Shown here: positions 29,568 to 39,126 of the stretch, in pieces | Layout: each line of letters starts with the position of its first letter | How positions within the stretch are numbered: the first letter of the stretch is position 1 | Assembly (NCBI RefSeq): GCF_023015965.1 | Contig: NZ_JALKAN010000004.1 | Span: 1-64,000, forward strand | Length of the DNA: 64,000 bases | Source: Allomuricauda sp. F6463D | Lineage (GTDB): Bacteria; Bacteroidota; Bacteroidia; Flavobacteriales; Flavobacteriaceae | Reading direction: 5' to 3' | Made by a program: the position numbers and the translations under genes | The notes under the pieces: model-generated | What the model was told of the DNA's origin: nothing | Seen by the model: the letters and a program-made list of their open reading frames with translations, nothing else | The model's database searches: none

Positions 29568-30758
29568 ATGAAAAAGGTTGTTGTTGGACTTTCGGGAGGG
29601 GTGGATTCGAGTGTTGCTGCATATCTTCTTAAAGAACAGGGGTATGAGGTGATTGGCTTGTTCATGAAGAACTGGCATGATGATTCGGTGACCATCTCTG
29701 AGGAATGCCCTTGGTTGGAGGATAGTAACGATGCTTTGATTGTTGCCGAAAAGTTAGGTATACCATTTCAAACGGTAGATTTAAGTGCAGAATATAAGGA
29801 GCGTATTGTTGATTATATGTTCAATGAGTACGAAAGGGGGAGGACCCCCAATCCAGATGTGTTGTGCAACCGTGAAATCAAGTTTGATGTGTTCCTTAAA
29901 ATCGCTTTGCAGTTGGGAGCCGATTATGTGGCAACGGGACACTACTGTAGAAAAGGAACCATCGAAAATGAAGACGGTACCGAAACCTATCAATTGTTAT
30001 CGGGGAAAGACCCGAACAAAGACCAATCTTATTTTCTTTGTCAACTCTCACAACAGCAGTTGTCCAAAACACTTTTTCCCATTGGTGAGCTTTTAAAGTC
30101 GGAAGTACGGGAGATAGCGGCAAAAAACAGTTTGATCACCGCCGATAAAAAGGATTCCCAAGGATTATGCTTTATAGGAAAGGTGCATTTGCCCGAATTT
30201 CTTCAACAGAAATTAAAACCCAAAAAAGGTATTATCGTTGAGGTTCCTAGCGATGCAGACCAGTTTTCTACCACAATCCCAGAATTTCAAAATGAAAGGG
30301 AAAAATTGGTGTTCCAAGCGGAAAAGCCCGTGTATTCCAAAGAGGATGGGAAAGTGGTAGGCGAGCACCAAGGCGCCCATTATTTCACTATTGGGCAACG
30401 TAAAGGGTTGAACGTGGGCGGTACCAAAGAGCCTTTGTTCGTCATTGAAACCGATGTAAATAAAAATATTATTTACACTGGGCAGGGCAAATCACATCCT
30501 GGATTATTGCGAAACACCTTGTTTATAAAACAGGATGAGCTGCATTGGGTGCGTCCCGATTTAGCTTTGGAGGTAGATGAAACCATGGAGGTCATGGCAA
30601 GAATTCGATATCGCCAACCCTTGCAAGCAGCAACGCTATATAAAGTTGAGAATGGCCTATATGTAGATTTCAAGGAAAAGCAATCCGCTATTACAGAAGG
30701 ACAGTTTGCCGCTTGGTACCTTGATGATGAGTTGGTGGGGTCAGGAGTGATTTCCTAG
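29568..30758 (+). CDS. mnmA: tRNA-specific 2-thiouridylase MnmA
   Basis: 396 residues. The PP-loop [15 protein letters not shown] binds ATP; the two catalytic cysteines lie in [12 protein letters not shown] and QGLCFIGKV, and the tRNA-recognition loop VATGHY and DQSYFL(C)QL motifs are present. A C-terminal beta-barrel starts near residue 285 ([15 protein letters not shown]). It puts the s2 sulfur on U34 of Lys, Glu and Gln tRNAs. The ATG at 29568 was taken over an in-frame TTG at 29547, which is inside the promoter word. Confidence 0.95.
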   Translation: MKKVVVGLSGGVDSSVAAYLLKEQGYEVIGLFMKNWHDDSVTISEECPWLEDSNDALIVAEKLGIPFQTVDLSAEYKERIVDYMFNEYERGRTPNPDVLCNREIKFDVFLKIALQLGADYVATGHYCRKGTIENEDGTETYQLLSGKDPNKDQSYFLCQLSQQQLSKTLFPIGELLKSEVREIAAKNSLITADKKDSQGLCFIGKVHLPEFLQQKLKPKKGIIVEVPSDADQFSTTIPEFQNEREKLVFQAEKPVYSKEDGKVVGEHQGAHYFTIGQRKGLNVGGTKEPLFVIETDVNKNIIYTGQGKSHPGLLRNTLFIKQDELHWVRPDLALEVDETMEVMARIRYRQPLQAATLYKVENGLYVDFKEKQSAITEGQFAAWYLDDELVGSGVIS

Positions 30759-30819
30759 GGCAGGTCTCTTGACCATTTTGTTTATATTATTGTCATTTAA
30801 ACTGAAGCACAACACGTTT

Positions 30820-31761
30820 ATGCAAAATAAAATCACACAGCTTTTTGGAATAAAATACCCCATAATACAGGGCGGAATGGTCTGGGCCAGTGGTTGGCGA
30901 TTGGCCTCCGCGGTTTCCAATGCAGGTGGACTGGGTTTGTTAGGGGCCGGAAGTATGTATCCCGAAGTATTGGAGGAACATATTATAAAATGTAAAGGGG
31001 CGACCGATAAGCCTTTCGGGGTCAATATTCCCATGTTGTACCCCGACATTGAAAAATTGATGGACATTATCGTTGAGCAAGGCGTAAAAATCGTGTTCAC
31101 TTCGGCGGGAAACCCTAAAACATGGACAAAATTTCTTCAAGAGAAAGGAGTTACTGTAGTGCATGTGGTCAGTAGCGTTAAGTTTGCCTTAAAGGCACAA
31201 GAAGCCGGCGTAGATGCTATTGTTGCCGAAGGTTTTGAAGCCGGGGGACATAATGGTCGGGATGAGACCACCACGATGGTACTGATTCCTTCCGTTAAAG
31301 AAAAAATAACAGTACCCTTAATTGCAGCTGGCGGTATTGCCACGGGCAGGGCCATGCTGGCCGCCATGGTGTTGGGTGCCGATGGGGTACAAGTTGGGAG
31401 CAGGTTTGTAGCCTCTCCAGAGGCATCATCCCACGAACTTTTCAAGAAAAAGGTGGTAGACGCCAAAGAAGGGGGTACACAGCTCACCTTAAAAGAACTG
31501 GCACCTGTACGATTACTGAAAAACAAGTTCTTTCAAGATGTACAAAATGCCTATTCGAAAGGTGCTTCTTCAGAGGAGCTAAAAGTATTATTGGGAAGGG
31601 CAAGGGCCAAACGTGGTATGTTCGAGGGTGATATGGAAGAAGGTGAACTGGAGATTGGCCAAGTTTCCGGATTGATTCATAATATAAAGCCCGCAGCGGA
31701 TATTGTGACCGATTTAATGGTTGAATTCAATAAAGCAAAAGCCGAAGTTCAGGACTATTGA
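30820..31761 (+). CDS. Nitronate monooxygenase-family flavoprotein
   Basis: 313 residues from ATG at 30820, a TIM barrel binding FMN. Seen are KYPIIQGGMVWASGWRLASA, AGGLGLLGAG, the active-site His in AEGFEAGGHNGRD, and the phosphate-binding IAAGGIATGRAMLAAM and ADGVQVGSRF segments. It belongs to the NMO/FabK superfamily. NMO detoxifies propionate 3-nitronate; FabK is an enoyl-ACP reductase. The sequence cannot decide, though NMO-like is more usual in this phylum. It follows mnmA by 61 bases and may be co-transcribed. Confidence 0.85.
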   Translation: MQNKITQLFGIKYPIIQGGMVWASGWRLASAVSNAGGLGLLGAGSMYPEVLEEHIIKCKGATDKPFGVNIPMLYPDIEKLMDIIVEQGVKIVFTSAGNPKTWTKFLQEKGVTVVHVVSSVKFALKAQEAGVDAIVAEGFEAGGHNGRDETTTMVLIPSVKEKITVPLIAAGGIATGRAMLAAMVLGADGVQVGSRFVASPEASSHELFKKKVVDAKEGGTQLTLKELAPVRLLKNKFFQDVQNAYSKGASSEELKVLLGRARAKRGMFEGDMEEGELEIGQVSGLIHNIKPAADIVTDLMVEFNKAKAEVQDY

Positions 31762-31811
31762 AATGTTGTGGGTAAGAGTTTAATAAACTTTTAATACATT
31801 TATGCCGCGCA

Positions 31812-32285
31812 ATGAGAACACTAATCCCAACACTACTCTTTTTTGTGCTCGCTTCACATTGCTACGGCCAAGTGGAACGGGACAAAGCACTTCATTTTTT
31901 AGGAGGTAACCTTTTTGGCCTTGCAGGGGCCGGAATTGCCAAGCAAGCCTCAGACGGGAATAGAATATGGACCTTCGTGGGTTCCGTGGCAGGAAGTACC
32001 CTTATTGGGTTGGGAAAAGAAGCTGTTGATGCCGGACAACGCGAAAATGGATGGGACAATGATGATTTGGCAGCCACAATTCTAGGAGGTGTCACAGTAG
32101 GGGTGACCATAGATTTGTTCTCAAAAAAGGATGACCAAAAAAGACTGCGAGGTCGTTATTCCAATCTGAACTTGAAAAAACAAAAGCAGTTTCTTCATTC
32201 GCATACTGAATTTGTTGTGTTGGAAGGCAAGCTCCCATCTTTGCATACCTTGGGAATATCCAACCAGCAGCTTTCCGTTAAATAA
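31812..32285 (+). CDS. YfiM-like (DUF2279-type) secreted protein
   Basis: 157 residues with a signal peptide (MRTLIPTLLFFVLASHCYGQ). Then DKALHFLGGNLFG, GLGKEAVDAGQRENGW and DNDDLAATILGG follow, which match the pattern of the YfiM-type lipoprotein family (Asp-Lys-x-x-His-Phe, Gly-Lys-Glu, then Asp-Leu-x-x-x-x-x-Gly). The cysteine in the leader does not sit in a lipobox with the usual spacing. The function of the family is unknown. It overlaps the 3' end of the convergent DUF58 gene by 8 bases. Confidence 0.7.
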   Translation: MRTLIPTLLFFVLASHCYGQVERDKALHFLGGNLFGLAGAGIAKQASDGNRIWTFVGSVAGSTLIGLGKEAVDAGQRENGWDNDDLAATILGGVTVGVTIDLFSKKDDQKRLRGRYSNLNLKKQKQFLHSHTEFVVLEGKLPSLHTLGISNQQLSVK

Positions 32286-33609
32286 TACCCCTAGCTTTTA
32301 TTTCCAGGTACTTATTGATGGTGTTCACTGTCAGTTCTTCAGGTCTCGTCAAAATGGTTTGGATACCATATTTTTGGAGTTCTTTCTGCATCAGCCGTTT
32401 TTCCAAAGAAAATTTCTCCGCAATGGTTTTGTGATAGATCGCTTGTAGATCTTCCACTTCTTCAGCAATAAGGGATTCCAATTCCGTGTTTTCAAAGAAA
32501 ATAACCACCAAAACATGTTTTTTGGCCATGGCCAAGATGTATGGTAGTTGACGTTTTAACCCTGAAATATGCTCAAAATTGGTATATAGGAGCAATAGAC
32601 TTCGTTGGTTCACCTTGCGCTTTACCTGGGCATATAACAGTCCAAAATCGGAATCCGAAAAGGTTGTGGAGATGTTGTACAAATTCTCCATAATGGTGTT
32701 GAGGTGCGTGATTTTCTGAATGGCGGGCACAAAGGTTTCAATCTTTTTGGAGAAGGTGAGTAACCCCGTTTTATCGTTTCTTTTTAGTGCCACATTGGAA
32801 AAAGCCAATGCCGAATTGATGGCGTAATCCAACAGGCTCAAACCATTAAAGGGCATTTTCATGACCCTGCCGGTATCAATTATGGAATATATAGGCTGCG
32901 ACCTTTCATCTTGGTATTGGTTTACCATCAATTGGTTCTTTTTAGCAGTGGCTTTCCAATTTATGGTGCGGACATCATCCCCTTTTATATATTCTTTTAT
33001 TTGTTCAAATTCTTGGGTATGGCCTATGCGCCTAATTTTTTTCAGTCCAAATTCTGTAAGTCGATTGCTTGTTGCCAAAAAATCATATTGCTGCATTTGA
33101 ATGATGGAGGGATACACGGGTACCATTTGGTCTTTTTGGAACACAAACTTCCTTTTGACGATGCGCAGGGGAGAGGAGGCAAAAACAATCAGGTTGCCAA
33201 AAACATATTCGCCACGTTCCACCGGCCGTACGGAATATTCAAAAAAATGTGGCTCACCTTTTTTTAGATGGGCGTTGTGTTCAAAATCCCTTTTTTGGAA
33301 TTGAACGGGTAACTCTTCAATTACGGAAACTTCTGTTTTAAAAGGATATTTGGAATCCAGATGTACCGATAAGATATTCTGATCGCTATTGGATAGTTTT
33401 TGGGGCAAGTTTCGATGCGCTTTGATGGCCTTTGGTGTGGCATACAACAAGTAGAGGTCAAAAAAGAAAAGTGCCCCTAGGACATACACCAATAACCACG
33501 CTATGGGATACAACAACGGCACCCAATAGGAAATCACAAAGCATGCCGATAGCACGGCGATGTACTTAAAGAAAACATTGTGTATGTACAGCGATTGGAG
33601 GAATGCCAT
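32278..33609 (-). CDS. DUF58-domain protein of a MoxR cluster
   Basis: 443 residues. Two TM helices lie at the N terminus (about 12-55), followed by a beta-sandwich and then the DUF58 core EYIKGDDVRTINWKATAKK near 215-233. After it comes a von Willebrand A-like domain, but the metal-site loop reads IIDTGRVMKM rather than the usual DxSxSM, so the MIDAS is altered. DUF58 proteins act with MoxR AAA+ ATPases, probably as client adaptors. It is the last gene of the six-gene cluster, 2 bases after moxR. Confidence 0.88.
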   Translation of the reverse strand: MAFLQSLYIHNVFFKYIAVLSACFVISYWVPLLYPIAWLLVYVLGALFFFDLYLLYATPKAIKAHRNLPQKLSNSDQNILSVHLDSKYPFKTEVSVIEELPVQFQKRDFEHNAHLKKGEPHFFEYSVRPVERGEYVFGNLIVFASSPLRIVKRKFVFQKDQMVPVYPSIIQMQQYDFLATSNRLTEFGLKKIRRIGHTQEFEQIKEYIKGDDVRTINWKATAKKNQLMVNQYQDERSQPIYSIIDTGRVMKMPFNGLSLLDYAINSALAFSNVALKRNDKTGLLTFSKKIETFVPAIQKITHLNTIMENLYNISTTFSDSDFGLLYAQVKRKVNQRSLLLLYTNFEHISGLKRQLPYILAMAKKHVLVVIFFENTELESLIAEEVEDLQAIYHKTIAEKFSLEKRLMQKELQKYGIQTILTRPEELTVNTINKYLEIKARGII

Positions 33610-33611
33610 GT

Positions 33612-34595
33612 TTATCGGGGAATTTCAACAGACTCTACAATCATGGAAACTACATTTTCGGTGGTCATTCCTTCCATTTCTCTTTCCGGGGTCAATATCA
33701 CTCTATGGTTCAGTACAGGGACCAATGCTTTTTTTACATCCTCAGGTATTACAAAATCCCGTCCGGATATGGCGGCAAATGCCTTGGCCGCTGTGAGTGT
33801 TGCAATCGATGCCCTTGGAGAGGCACCCAAGTACAAATGGGGATGGTTTCTTGTTTGGTTGATGATGTTGGCGATGTAGTCCAGTAATTTTTGTTCCACC
33901 ACCACTTCATGAATGTTCTTTTTGTATTCCAATAGTTTTTTAGGCGTGAGTACCGCCTTAATTTGGTCTTGGGGTTTTTCTCCTTTGCGCTCGTGATGGT
34001 TTTGTAGAATAACAACCTCTTCTTCAACCGAGGGGTAATCTACTTTGATTTTAAATAGGAAACGGTCCAGTTGTGCTTCAGGGAGTGCATAAGTGCCCTC
34101 TTGCTCAATGGGGTTTTGCGTGGCCAATACCATGAACGGTTCCCCCATTTTGTATGTGGTGCCATCTACTGTGGCCTGGCGTTCTTCCATAGTCTCAAAA
34201 AGGGCGGACTGCGTTTTGGCAGGCGCACGGTTAATCTCATCTATCAAAATAATATTGGAAAAGATGGGACCTTTTTGAAACTCAAACGCTGTAGTCTTGG
34301 TGTTGAAAACGGATGTTCCCAATATGTCGCTGGGCATTAGATCAGGCGTAAATTGGATACGGCTGAACTCTGTTTTGAGTGTTTTGGCAAAAAGTTTGGC
34401 GGTCACTGTCTTTGCAATACCGGGAACACCTTCAATCAATGCATGCCCATCTGCTAAAATGGATATGATCAATAGTTCTATAAAATCCTTTTGTCCCACG
34501 ATTATAGTGGAGAGTTCTTTTTTTATCTGTTCCACGGTGTCCCGTAATTCATCCAAGGGAACTCTATTGTCAAAGTTCAAGTCGTTATTTTCCAT
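33612..34595 (-). CDS. MoxR-family AAA+ ATPase
   Basis: 327 residues. Walker A is EGVPGIAKTVTAK, Walker B is IILIDEINRAPAK, sensor 1 is MVLATQNPIEQEGTY, with the arginine-finger EAQLDRFLFK region and a C-terminal lid (YLGASPRASIATL, sensor 2). MoxR enzymes are ATP-driven chaperones that mature or insert metal-containing or membrane complexes. Gene order puts it with DUF58, DUF4350 and DUF4129. The ATG at 34595 was used; a TTG lies one codon upstream. It overlaps the DUF4350 gene by 11 bases. Confidence 0.93.
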   Translation of the reverse strand: MENNDLNFDNRVPLDELRDTVEQIKKELSTIIVGQKDFIELLIISILADGHALIEGVPGIAKTVTAKLFAKTLKTEFSRIQFTPDLMPSDILGTSVFNTKTTAFEFQKGPIFSNIILIDEINRAPAKTQSALFETMEERQATVDGTTYKMGEPFMVLATQNPIEQEGTYALPEAQLDRFLFKIKVDYPSVEEEVVILQNHHERKGEKPQDQIKAVLTPKKLLEYKKNIHEVVVEQKLLDYIANIINQTRNHPHLYLGASPRASIATLTAAKAFAAISGRDFVIPEDVKKALVPVLNHRVILTPEREMEGMTTENVVSMIVESVEIPR

Positions 34596-35802
34596 CAACG
34601 TTTGCTTTAAATGCTTGTATTTTTTTATTCAGATTCTTCAATTCTATTTCAGACACATTTGGTTTGGTCTTTAGTTTTCCGATCAATCCCATCAAGTTTT
34701 TTACTTCTTCCAGTTCGGTGTTGCTGCGCATGGCCAGATTTCTCAAAAATGTTTCATCTTCCAGATTTTGTGTGGCGATATGTAGTTTGGAACGGAGATA
34801 CTCCAAAAAGTAATCAATTTTATGTTTTGTTATCAATTGTAGTTCTCCTTTTTCAAAATACATATCAGCAATGGTCTGTGTAAATGCCATGGACTGATTT
34901 TTTAATGGGGTTACCACCGGAATGGCGCGCTGTTTTCTTTTTCCTTCAAAAATGATATAAATGAGCGATCCAATGAGGATAAGGTAATAGGCCCATTTGA
35001 ATTCCTTGGTGTTTAAAAAGAGGTACATGGGGGAAGTGTAAAAGGATTTCCCCGATTTGTGGAAGTTGTCCATATAAATATTGCCATCTCTATCCAAATA
35101 GGACAATAGACCTGAGGTATACTCCAAATTGTTGTCCTTCAGTATAAAGTAATTAGTAAATGCCTTTGGAAAAGAAGTTAGGACAATTTCACCTTTCCCA
35201 AAAGGTTGTTTTATGGCGTTTACATGTTTTTTAATGGTTTCAGTACTATCCCCGGGCGTGTAAACTTGGCCAAGAACCGTGGTCCTAACCGTATCTATTT
35301 GGTCAAAAGCTGTGGTGTAATAATCTTTGGTGAATTCGACCCTATTATGGTTGATTTTTGGGTTTACAAGCTTATAATAAAAAAGAGGCTCCAATTGACC
35401 ATTGTTGTAGACATTTTGTTGGTTCAAATTCAGGGTGTCCAATAATTTTCTTTCAAAAGAATTGGAAGCCACATACATCTTGTTGCCTTGGTGTACCCAA
35501 TCTAACAAGGCATTAAGTTCAGCTTCTTCAAAGGAAACAGATTCGTTCACAAAAAAATAGGCACCTTTTATGGAGTCGGTTCGGGTTAGGAATTCAAAAG
35601 GGGGTTTTTGAATCTGTTGTACCTTGTTTGGAAAGTACTTTTCCATTAAATCGTTCAATACATAAGTGCCGTACGGTATTTTATGATGGGCTACAAAAGA
35701 GGGATACCAGTTTATTTTATTTGGTTTGTTGTATTCCATGGCCAATATAATGGCAAGGGTCAAAGCACCGATCGCTATGTAAATCCATCCTTTTTTAGAC
35801 AT
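34585..35802 (-). CDS. DUF4350-domain membrane protein
   Basis: 405 residues. An N-terminal TM helix (about 5-20), a periplasmic domain with NYKIPYGTYVLNDL-like start (HHKIPYGTYVLNDLMEK), an amidotransferase-like fold (FVNESVSFEEAELNALLDW, VHQGNKMYVAS), a second TM helix (AYYLILIGSLIYIIFEGKR), and a cytosolic helical tail. DUF4350 is found almost only beside MoxR-DUF58 genes; function unknown. Overlaps at both ends (11 and 8 bases) show tight coupling. Confidence 0.85.
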   Translation of the reverse strand: MSKKGWIYIAIGALTLAIILAMEYNKPNKINWYPSFVAHHKIPYGTYVLNDLMEKYFPNKVQQIQKPPFEFLTRTDSIKGAYFFVNESVSFEEAELNALLDWVHQGNKMYVASNSFERKLLDTLNLNQQNVYNNGQLEPLFYYKLVNPKINHNRVEFTKDYYTTAFDQIDTVRTTVLGQVYTPGDSTETIKKHVNAIKQPFGKGEIVLTSFPKAFTNYFILKDNNLEYTSGLLSYLDRDGNIYMDNFHKSGKSFYTSPMYLFLNTKEFKWAYYLILIGSLIYIIFEGKRKQRAIPVVTPLKNQSMAFTQTIADMYFEKGELQLITKHKIDYFLEYLRSKLHIATQNLEDETFLRNLAMRSNTELEEVKNLMGLIGKLKTKPNVSEIELKNLNKKIQAFKANVDGK

Positions 35803-36526
35803 TGGTCAATGTGTTTTTTAAGGATTCAAATACAACTTCCGCTTGTTGGTAGCGTTCCCTGTCAATTTCAAATTCACCGTACCAAACATAATCATAGAGC
35901 AAGGTGGTTTTTCCAAAAGCATTTTTTAGGTTACTTTCTGAGAGTTCCTCAAGGTAATCATCATTGGTTTTTTGTTGTTGCCAGTCTATCAGTTCTTTTT
36001 CCGATAATAATTGTAGGATGAAGAGGTAATAATATCTTATGGCAAGACGATAATTCTTATCATTCAATGCGTTCTTGATCAACTGTTGGATATCCTCATT
36101 TTTGATGATGTGCTCGTCTTCGGATAGCGAAACTACATTCGGATTCTTCTTGTTTTTCCCAACACCTTGCATATTGGATTTTACAAAGAAGCGAATCACC
36201 AAATAAAGGAAAAGTGCAAGGAGCAGATACGGGAGAATCTCCAAAAAAACGGCCAAATACCCTTCCGCATTCCCCACGCCAAAAATCCATTCAAAAAAAC
36301 GGCGTACTATATTGTAGAACCAGTTGGTGATATCCGTCCACCAGTTGTTTTCCACTTTAACCTCTTCGTAATTGAATGCACTATCACTGTTGTAGTTGCC
36401 TAAATCTTCTTTTGTGAACCCGATGGGGGTAACGTCCGACTCATCATACTTGACAATAGTATCATTTTGGGCAAAAAGGATTGTCCAAGAAAAAAGTAGG
36501 TATGACAAGATCAGTTTTTTGCGCAT
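35795..36526 (-). CDS. DUF4129-domain membrane protein
   Basis: 243 residues: signal-like leader (LILSYLLFSWTILFAQ), a periplasmic stretch, one TM helix (YLAVFLEILPYLLLALFLYL), and a C-terminal helical DUF4129 domain (YRLAIRYYYLFILQLL, WYGEFEIDRERYQQ). DUF4129 is commonly found next to MoxR-DUF58 and sometimes fused to transglutaminase domains. Here it lies in the middle of the cluster, one base from the multi-TM gene. It probably sits in the inner membrane with the tail inside. Confidence 0.83.
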   Translation of the reverse strand: MRKKLILSYLLFSWTILFAQNDTIVKYDESDVTPIGFTKEDLGNYNSDSAFNYEEVKVENNWWTDITNWFYNIVRRFFEWIFGVGNAEGYLAVFLEILPYLLLALFLYLVIRFFVKSNMQGVGKNKKNPNVVSLSEDEHIIKNEDIQQLIKNALNDKNYRLAIRYYYLFILQLLSEKELIDWQQQKTNDDYLEELSESNLKNAFGKTTLLYDYVWYGEFEIDRERYQQAEVVFESLKNTLTNV

Positions 36527-37417
36527 CTATCCCTCTGAAGATTTCCCAAGATTATCGATACGTTCAAAAATACCGGTAAAATTTTTCTTTTCGTTGAGAT
36601 TGAAAAATATCAAGGAAGTGGCCACCAAAAAAATAATGTTCATTAAGAATTGTACCAAAGTGCCCAAAATGTTCAGTATCAGATATATTGGGTCATTAAA
36701 AATATTGAAGTTTTCCGCATCCATCTCTCCAGAAAATATCCCCATTTTAATCCACATATAAATTACACCGGGCAAACTAAATGCATAGGAAGCTACGGCC
36801 ACAATAATATAGATAACAAAAAGGGTAACGAATGTGATCCACCAATTCTCCTTGATTAAGTTAAAACTGTATTGATAGGATTCCAATACATCCTTTTTAA
36901 GGAAGACTAAAATTGCAAAGGAAATGGATAGTGGAACAGCAAGGTAAACACCAGGTATTACACAAAAGAATATACCCATCATTACCGATAAGCCCACTAA
37001 AATGCCCAAGCCGATAAGGGACCAGAAGGAACCGTAAACGCCTTTATGGATTTCGTCATAATCTGTGGTTCCTTTGTTGTTGATGTATGATTTTATATAA
37101 TTTAGCACTGTGCCCTGTGCAAGCACATAGGCCGCTATAGAGCTTATCATTAGTGCAACTACGGCCAAAACCATTATAATTGGGGAATATGTGGACCCCG
37201 TAGTGGTACCAATGGTACTTAAATTAAAAATGTCACCAATGGTATACATATAAAACCCCATGGAGATCAACATGACCAAGATATAGGGGCCTACTATTTT
37301 TAAAACCGTCCTAAAAAAAGGTTTGAACTCATTCCGGATAAAGGCAAATGAATCGGAAAGCACATCTCCCAATTCGCGCTGCTTTTTAAATTCTATATAT
37401 TTATTGGATGTCTGCAT
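36527..37417 (-). CDS. Multi-TM protein of the MoxR cluster
   Basis: 296 residues with about six hydrophobic segments (IVGPYILVMLISMGFYMY, IIMVLAVVALMISSIAA, MGIFFCVIPGVYLAVPL, TLFVIYIIVAVASYAFS, LVQFLMNIIFLVATSLI). The N terminus is FKKQRELGDVLSDSFAFIRN, which resembles glycerophosphodiesterase membrane-domain-like and other YckC/GPDPase_memb proteins. No catalytic motifs were seen. Position between DUF4129 and SpoIIM makes it a likely subunit of the same membrane complex. Function unknown. Confidence 0.75.
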   Translation of the reverse strand: MQTSNKYIEFKKQRELGDVLSDSFAFIRNEFKPFFRTVLKIVGPYILVMLISMGFYMYTIGDIFNLSTIGTTTGSTYSPIIMVLAVVALMISSIAAYVLAQGTVLNYIKSYINNKGTTDYDEIHKGVYGSFWSLIGLGILVGLSVMMGIFFCVIPGVYLAVPLSISFAILVFLKKDVLESYQYSFNLIKENWWITFVTLFVIYIIVAVASYAFSLPGVIYMWIKMGIFSGEMDAENFNIFNDPIYLILNILGTLVQFLMNIIFLVATSLIFFNLNEKKNFTGIFERIDNLGKSSEG

Positions 37418-38372
37418 GAGTGGTTTTTCTATAGATTTGGTTAGGATAAATAATATAATAGTATATAATCAATGTCAATGAGGCCAATATGATGAAAATT
37501 GCCAGCCAATCGGGCATTTCTGTGTGACGGGTAACAAAACCTTCCAAAAAGCCTGCGATGATAAAGAAAGGTACGGTACTTACCATTATTTTAAGGCCGT
37601 TTTTCACACCTCTTTTAAAAGATTCCAATCGGGTATAGGTGCCGGGAAAAAGAATGCCGTTGGCCAAAACCAACCCTGCGCAGCCCGCAATAATGATTAC
37701 GGATATTTCGATAGTTCCATGGATCCAGATGGTCCGAGCAGATTCCCATAGAAGTCCTTTTTCATAAAAGAAGTACTGGAAACTCCCAAGCATAATTCCA
37801 TTTTGAAGCAAGATATAAAGCGTACCTACTCCTAAAAAAATTCCAAAGGCAAATGCATATATGGCCACTTTAATATTATTAATGGTTATACCCAAGAACA
37901 TATTAAAAGCTCCTTGCTCTTTGTAAACAGCCATAGGGTCTCCTTTTTCAATATTTTCCAAGGTCATATTTACATAACCATTGCCCAAAATGGAGCGTAC
38001 AAAATCCCCTTCGTTGGCAGAGGAGAATGCACCGACCATCACAAAAAAAGCAAAGACCAAGAATGAAATCAACAGTTCACGATGATGATTTTTGAACATC
38101 GTCGGAAATTCGGTTTTCCAAAAATGGACAATACGGTTTTTGGACTCTCGTTTGGTCTTATAGATCTTCTGATGTGCTTGGGAGGCAAGTGAATTTAGGT
38201 ACATTTGTGTGTTGCTCCCGGGGTAAAATGTTTTTGCATAACTCAGGTGATCGGTGATCTCAATGTAAAGATCCGAAAGTTGATCAGGGTGAAGTTGCCC
38301 TTTATGGAGCAGGGCATTTTCAAAAGCGGCCCATTTATCCTTATTTTGCCTAACAAAAGCGGCCTCGCGCAT
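37401..38372 (-). CDS. SpoIIM-like (stage II sporulation M) membrane protein
   Basis: 323 residues. A cytosolic N-terminal helical part (REAAFVRQNKDKWAAFENAL) is followed by several TM segments, including GIFLGVGTLYILLQNGIMLGSF and TIWIHGTIEISVIIIAGCAG, the SpoIIM signature with His-Gly and Glu. In Bacillus SpoIIM works in the sporulation engulfment machine; this phylum does not sporulate, so the domain must have another role. It opens the six-gene minus-strand cluster, divergent from the RDD gene with a 35-base gap. Confidence 0.88.
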   Translation of the reverse strand: MREAAFVRQNKDKWAAFENALLHKGQLHPDQLSDLYIEITDHLSYAKTFYPGSNTQMYLNSLASQAHQKIYKTKRESKNRIVHFWKTEFPTMFKNHHRELLISFLVFAFFVMVGAFSSANEGDFVRSILGNGYVNMTLENIEKGDPMAVYKEQGAFNMFLGITINNIKVAIYAFAFGIFLGVGTLYILLQNGIMLGSFQYFFYEKGLLWESARTIWIHGTIEISVIIIAGCAGLVLANGILFPGTYTRLESFKRGVKNGLKIMVSTVPFFIIAGFLEGFVTRHTEMPDWLAIFIILASLTLIIYYYIIYPNQIYRKTTHADIQ

Positions 38373-38407
38373 TAACTAGAATGGTTTGTAAGTAAAGAAA
38401 CTAAAAT

Positions 38408-39124
38408 ATGGAACAATTTCAAATAGAAACGGCCCAAAATATAACCATCAACCAAAATACATCTCACCTTGGTGAGCGCATGGTTGCATATATTATTGAT
38501 GGTTTTGTCATTTTCTGCTATACTATTTTAATGATTGTTTTTTTAATATCGCTGGATATTGATCTAGAAGATCAATGGGCTTTTTATTTGATACTTTCTT
38601 TACCCGCTTTTTTTTACTATCTGCTTTTAGAAACACTCATGGACGGGAAGACGATCGGTAAAAGTGCGATGAACCTTCGGGTGGTGAAATTGGATGGTTC
38701 CAAACCTAATTTTGGCAATTATTTTGTTCGTTGGGCATTGCGAATCATTGATGTGGGCCTAACCTCAGGAGGTGCTGCGGTACTAACGATTCTAATTCGG
38801 GGAAAAGGACAGCGCATTGGAGACATTGCAGCAGGTACCACTGTAATCAGTGAAAAGAAGCGAGTATCGTTAAAAGATACACTGTTGCGCGAATTGTCTG
38901 AAGAATACAAACCTATCTTTCCACAGGTAACCCTTTTTAAGGACCAAGAGATGCAAACCATCAAAGAATTGTACGATACAGCTAAACTGAATGGAAACCA
39001 TAAAATTATTGTTTCTTTGGACAAACGGATAAAAGAGGTTTTGGACGTGCAAACCACCTTGCAGCCCATTGAATTTGTGGATGTGATCATAAAGGATTAT
39101 AACTACTACACGCAAAAAATGTAA
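38408..39124 (+). CDS. RDD-family membrane protein
   Basis: 238 residues. The RDD signature appears as GERMVAYIIDGFVIF with the Arg, then DGKTIGKSAMNLRVVKLDG and RWALRIIDVG, on two or three TM helices over 1-150. The last 90 residues are a cytosolic helical tail. RDD proteins are often transport- or ion-related, but the function is not established. It is divergent from SpoIIM and RDD genes recur in such MoxR clusters. It ends 2 bases before the TRIC channel gene. Confidence 0.85.
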   Translation: MEQFQIETAQNITINQNTSHLGERMVAYIIDGFVIFCYTILMIVFLISLDIDLEDQWAFYLILSLPAFFYYLLLETLMDGKTIGKSAMNLRVVKLDGSKPNFGNYFVRWALRIIDVGLTSGGAAVLTILIRGKGQRIGDIAAGTTVISEKKRVSLKDTLLRELSEEYKPIFPQVTLFKDQEMQTIKELYDTAKLNGNHKIIVSLDKRIKEVLDVQTTLQPIEFVDVIIKDYNYYTQKM

Positions 39125-39126
39125 GC

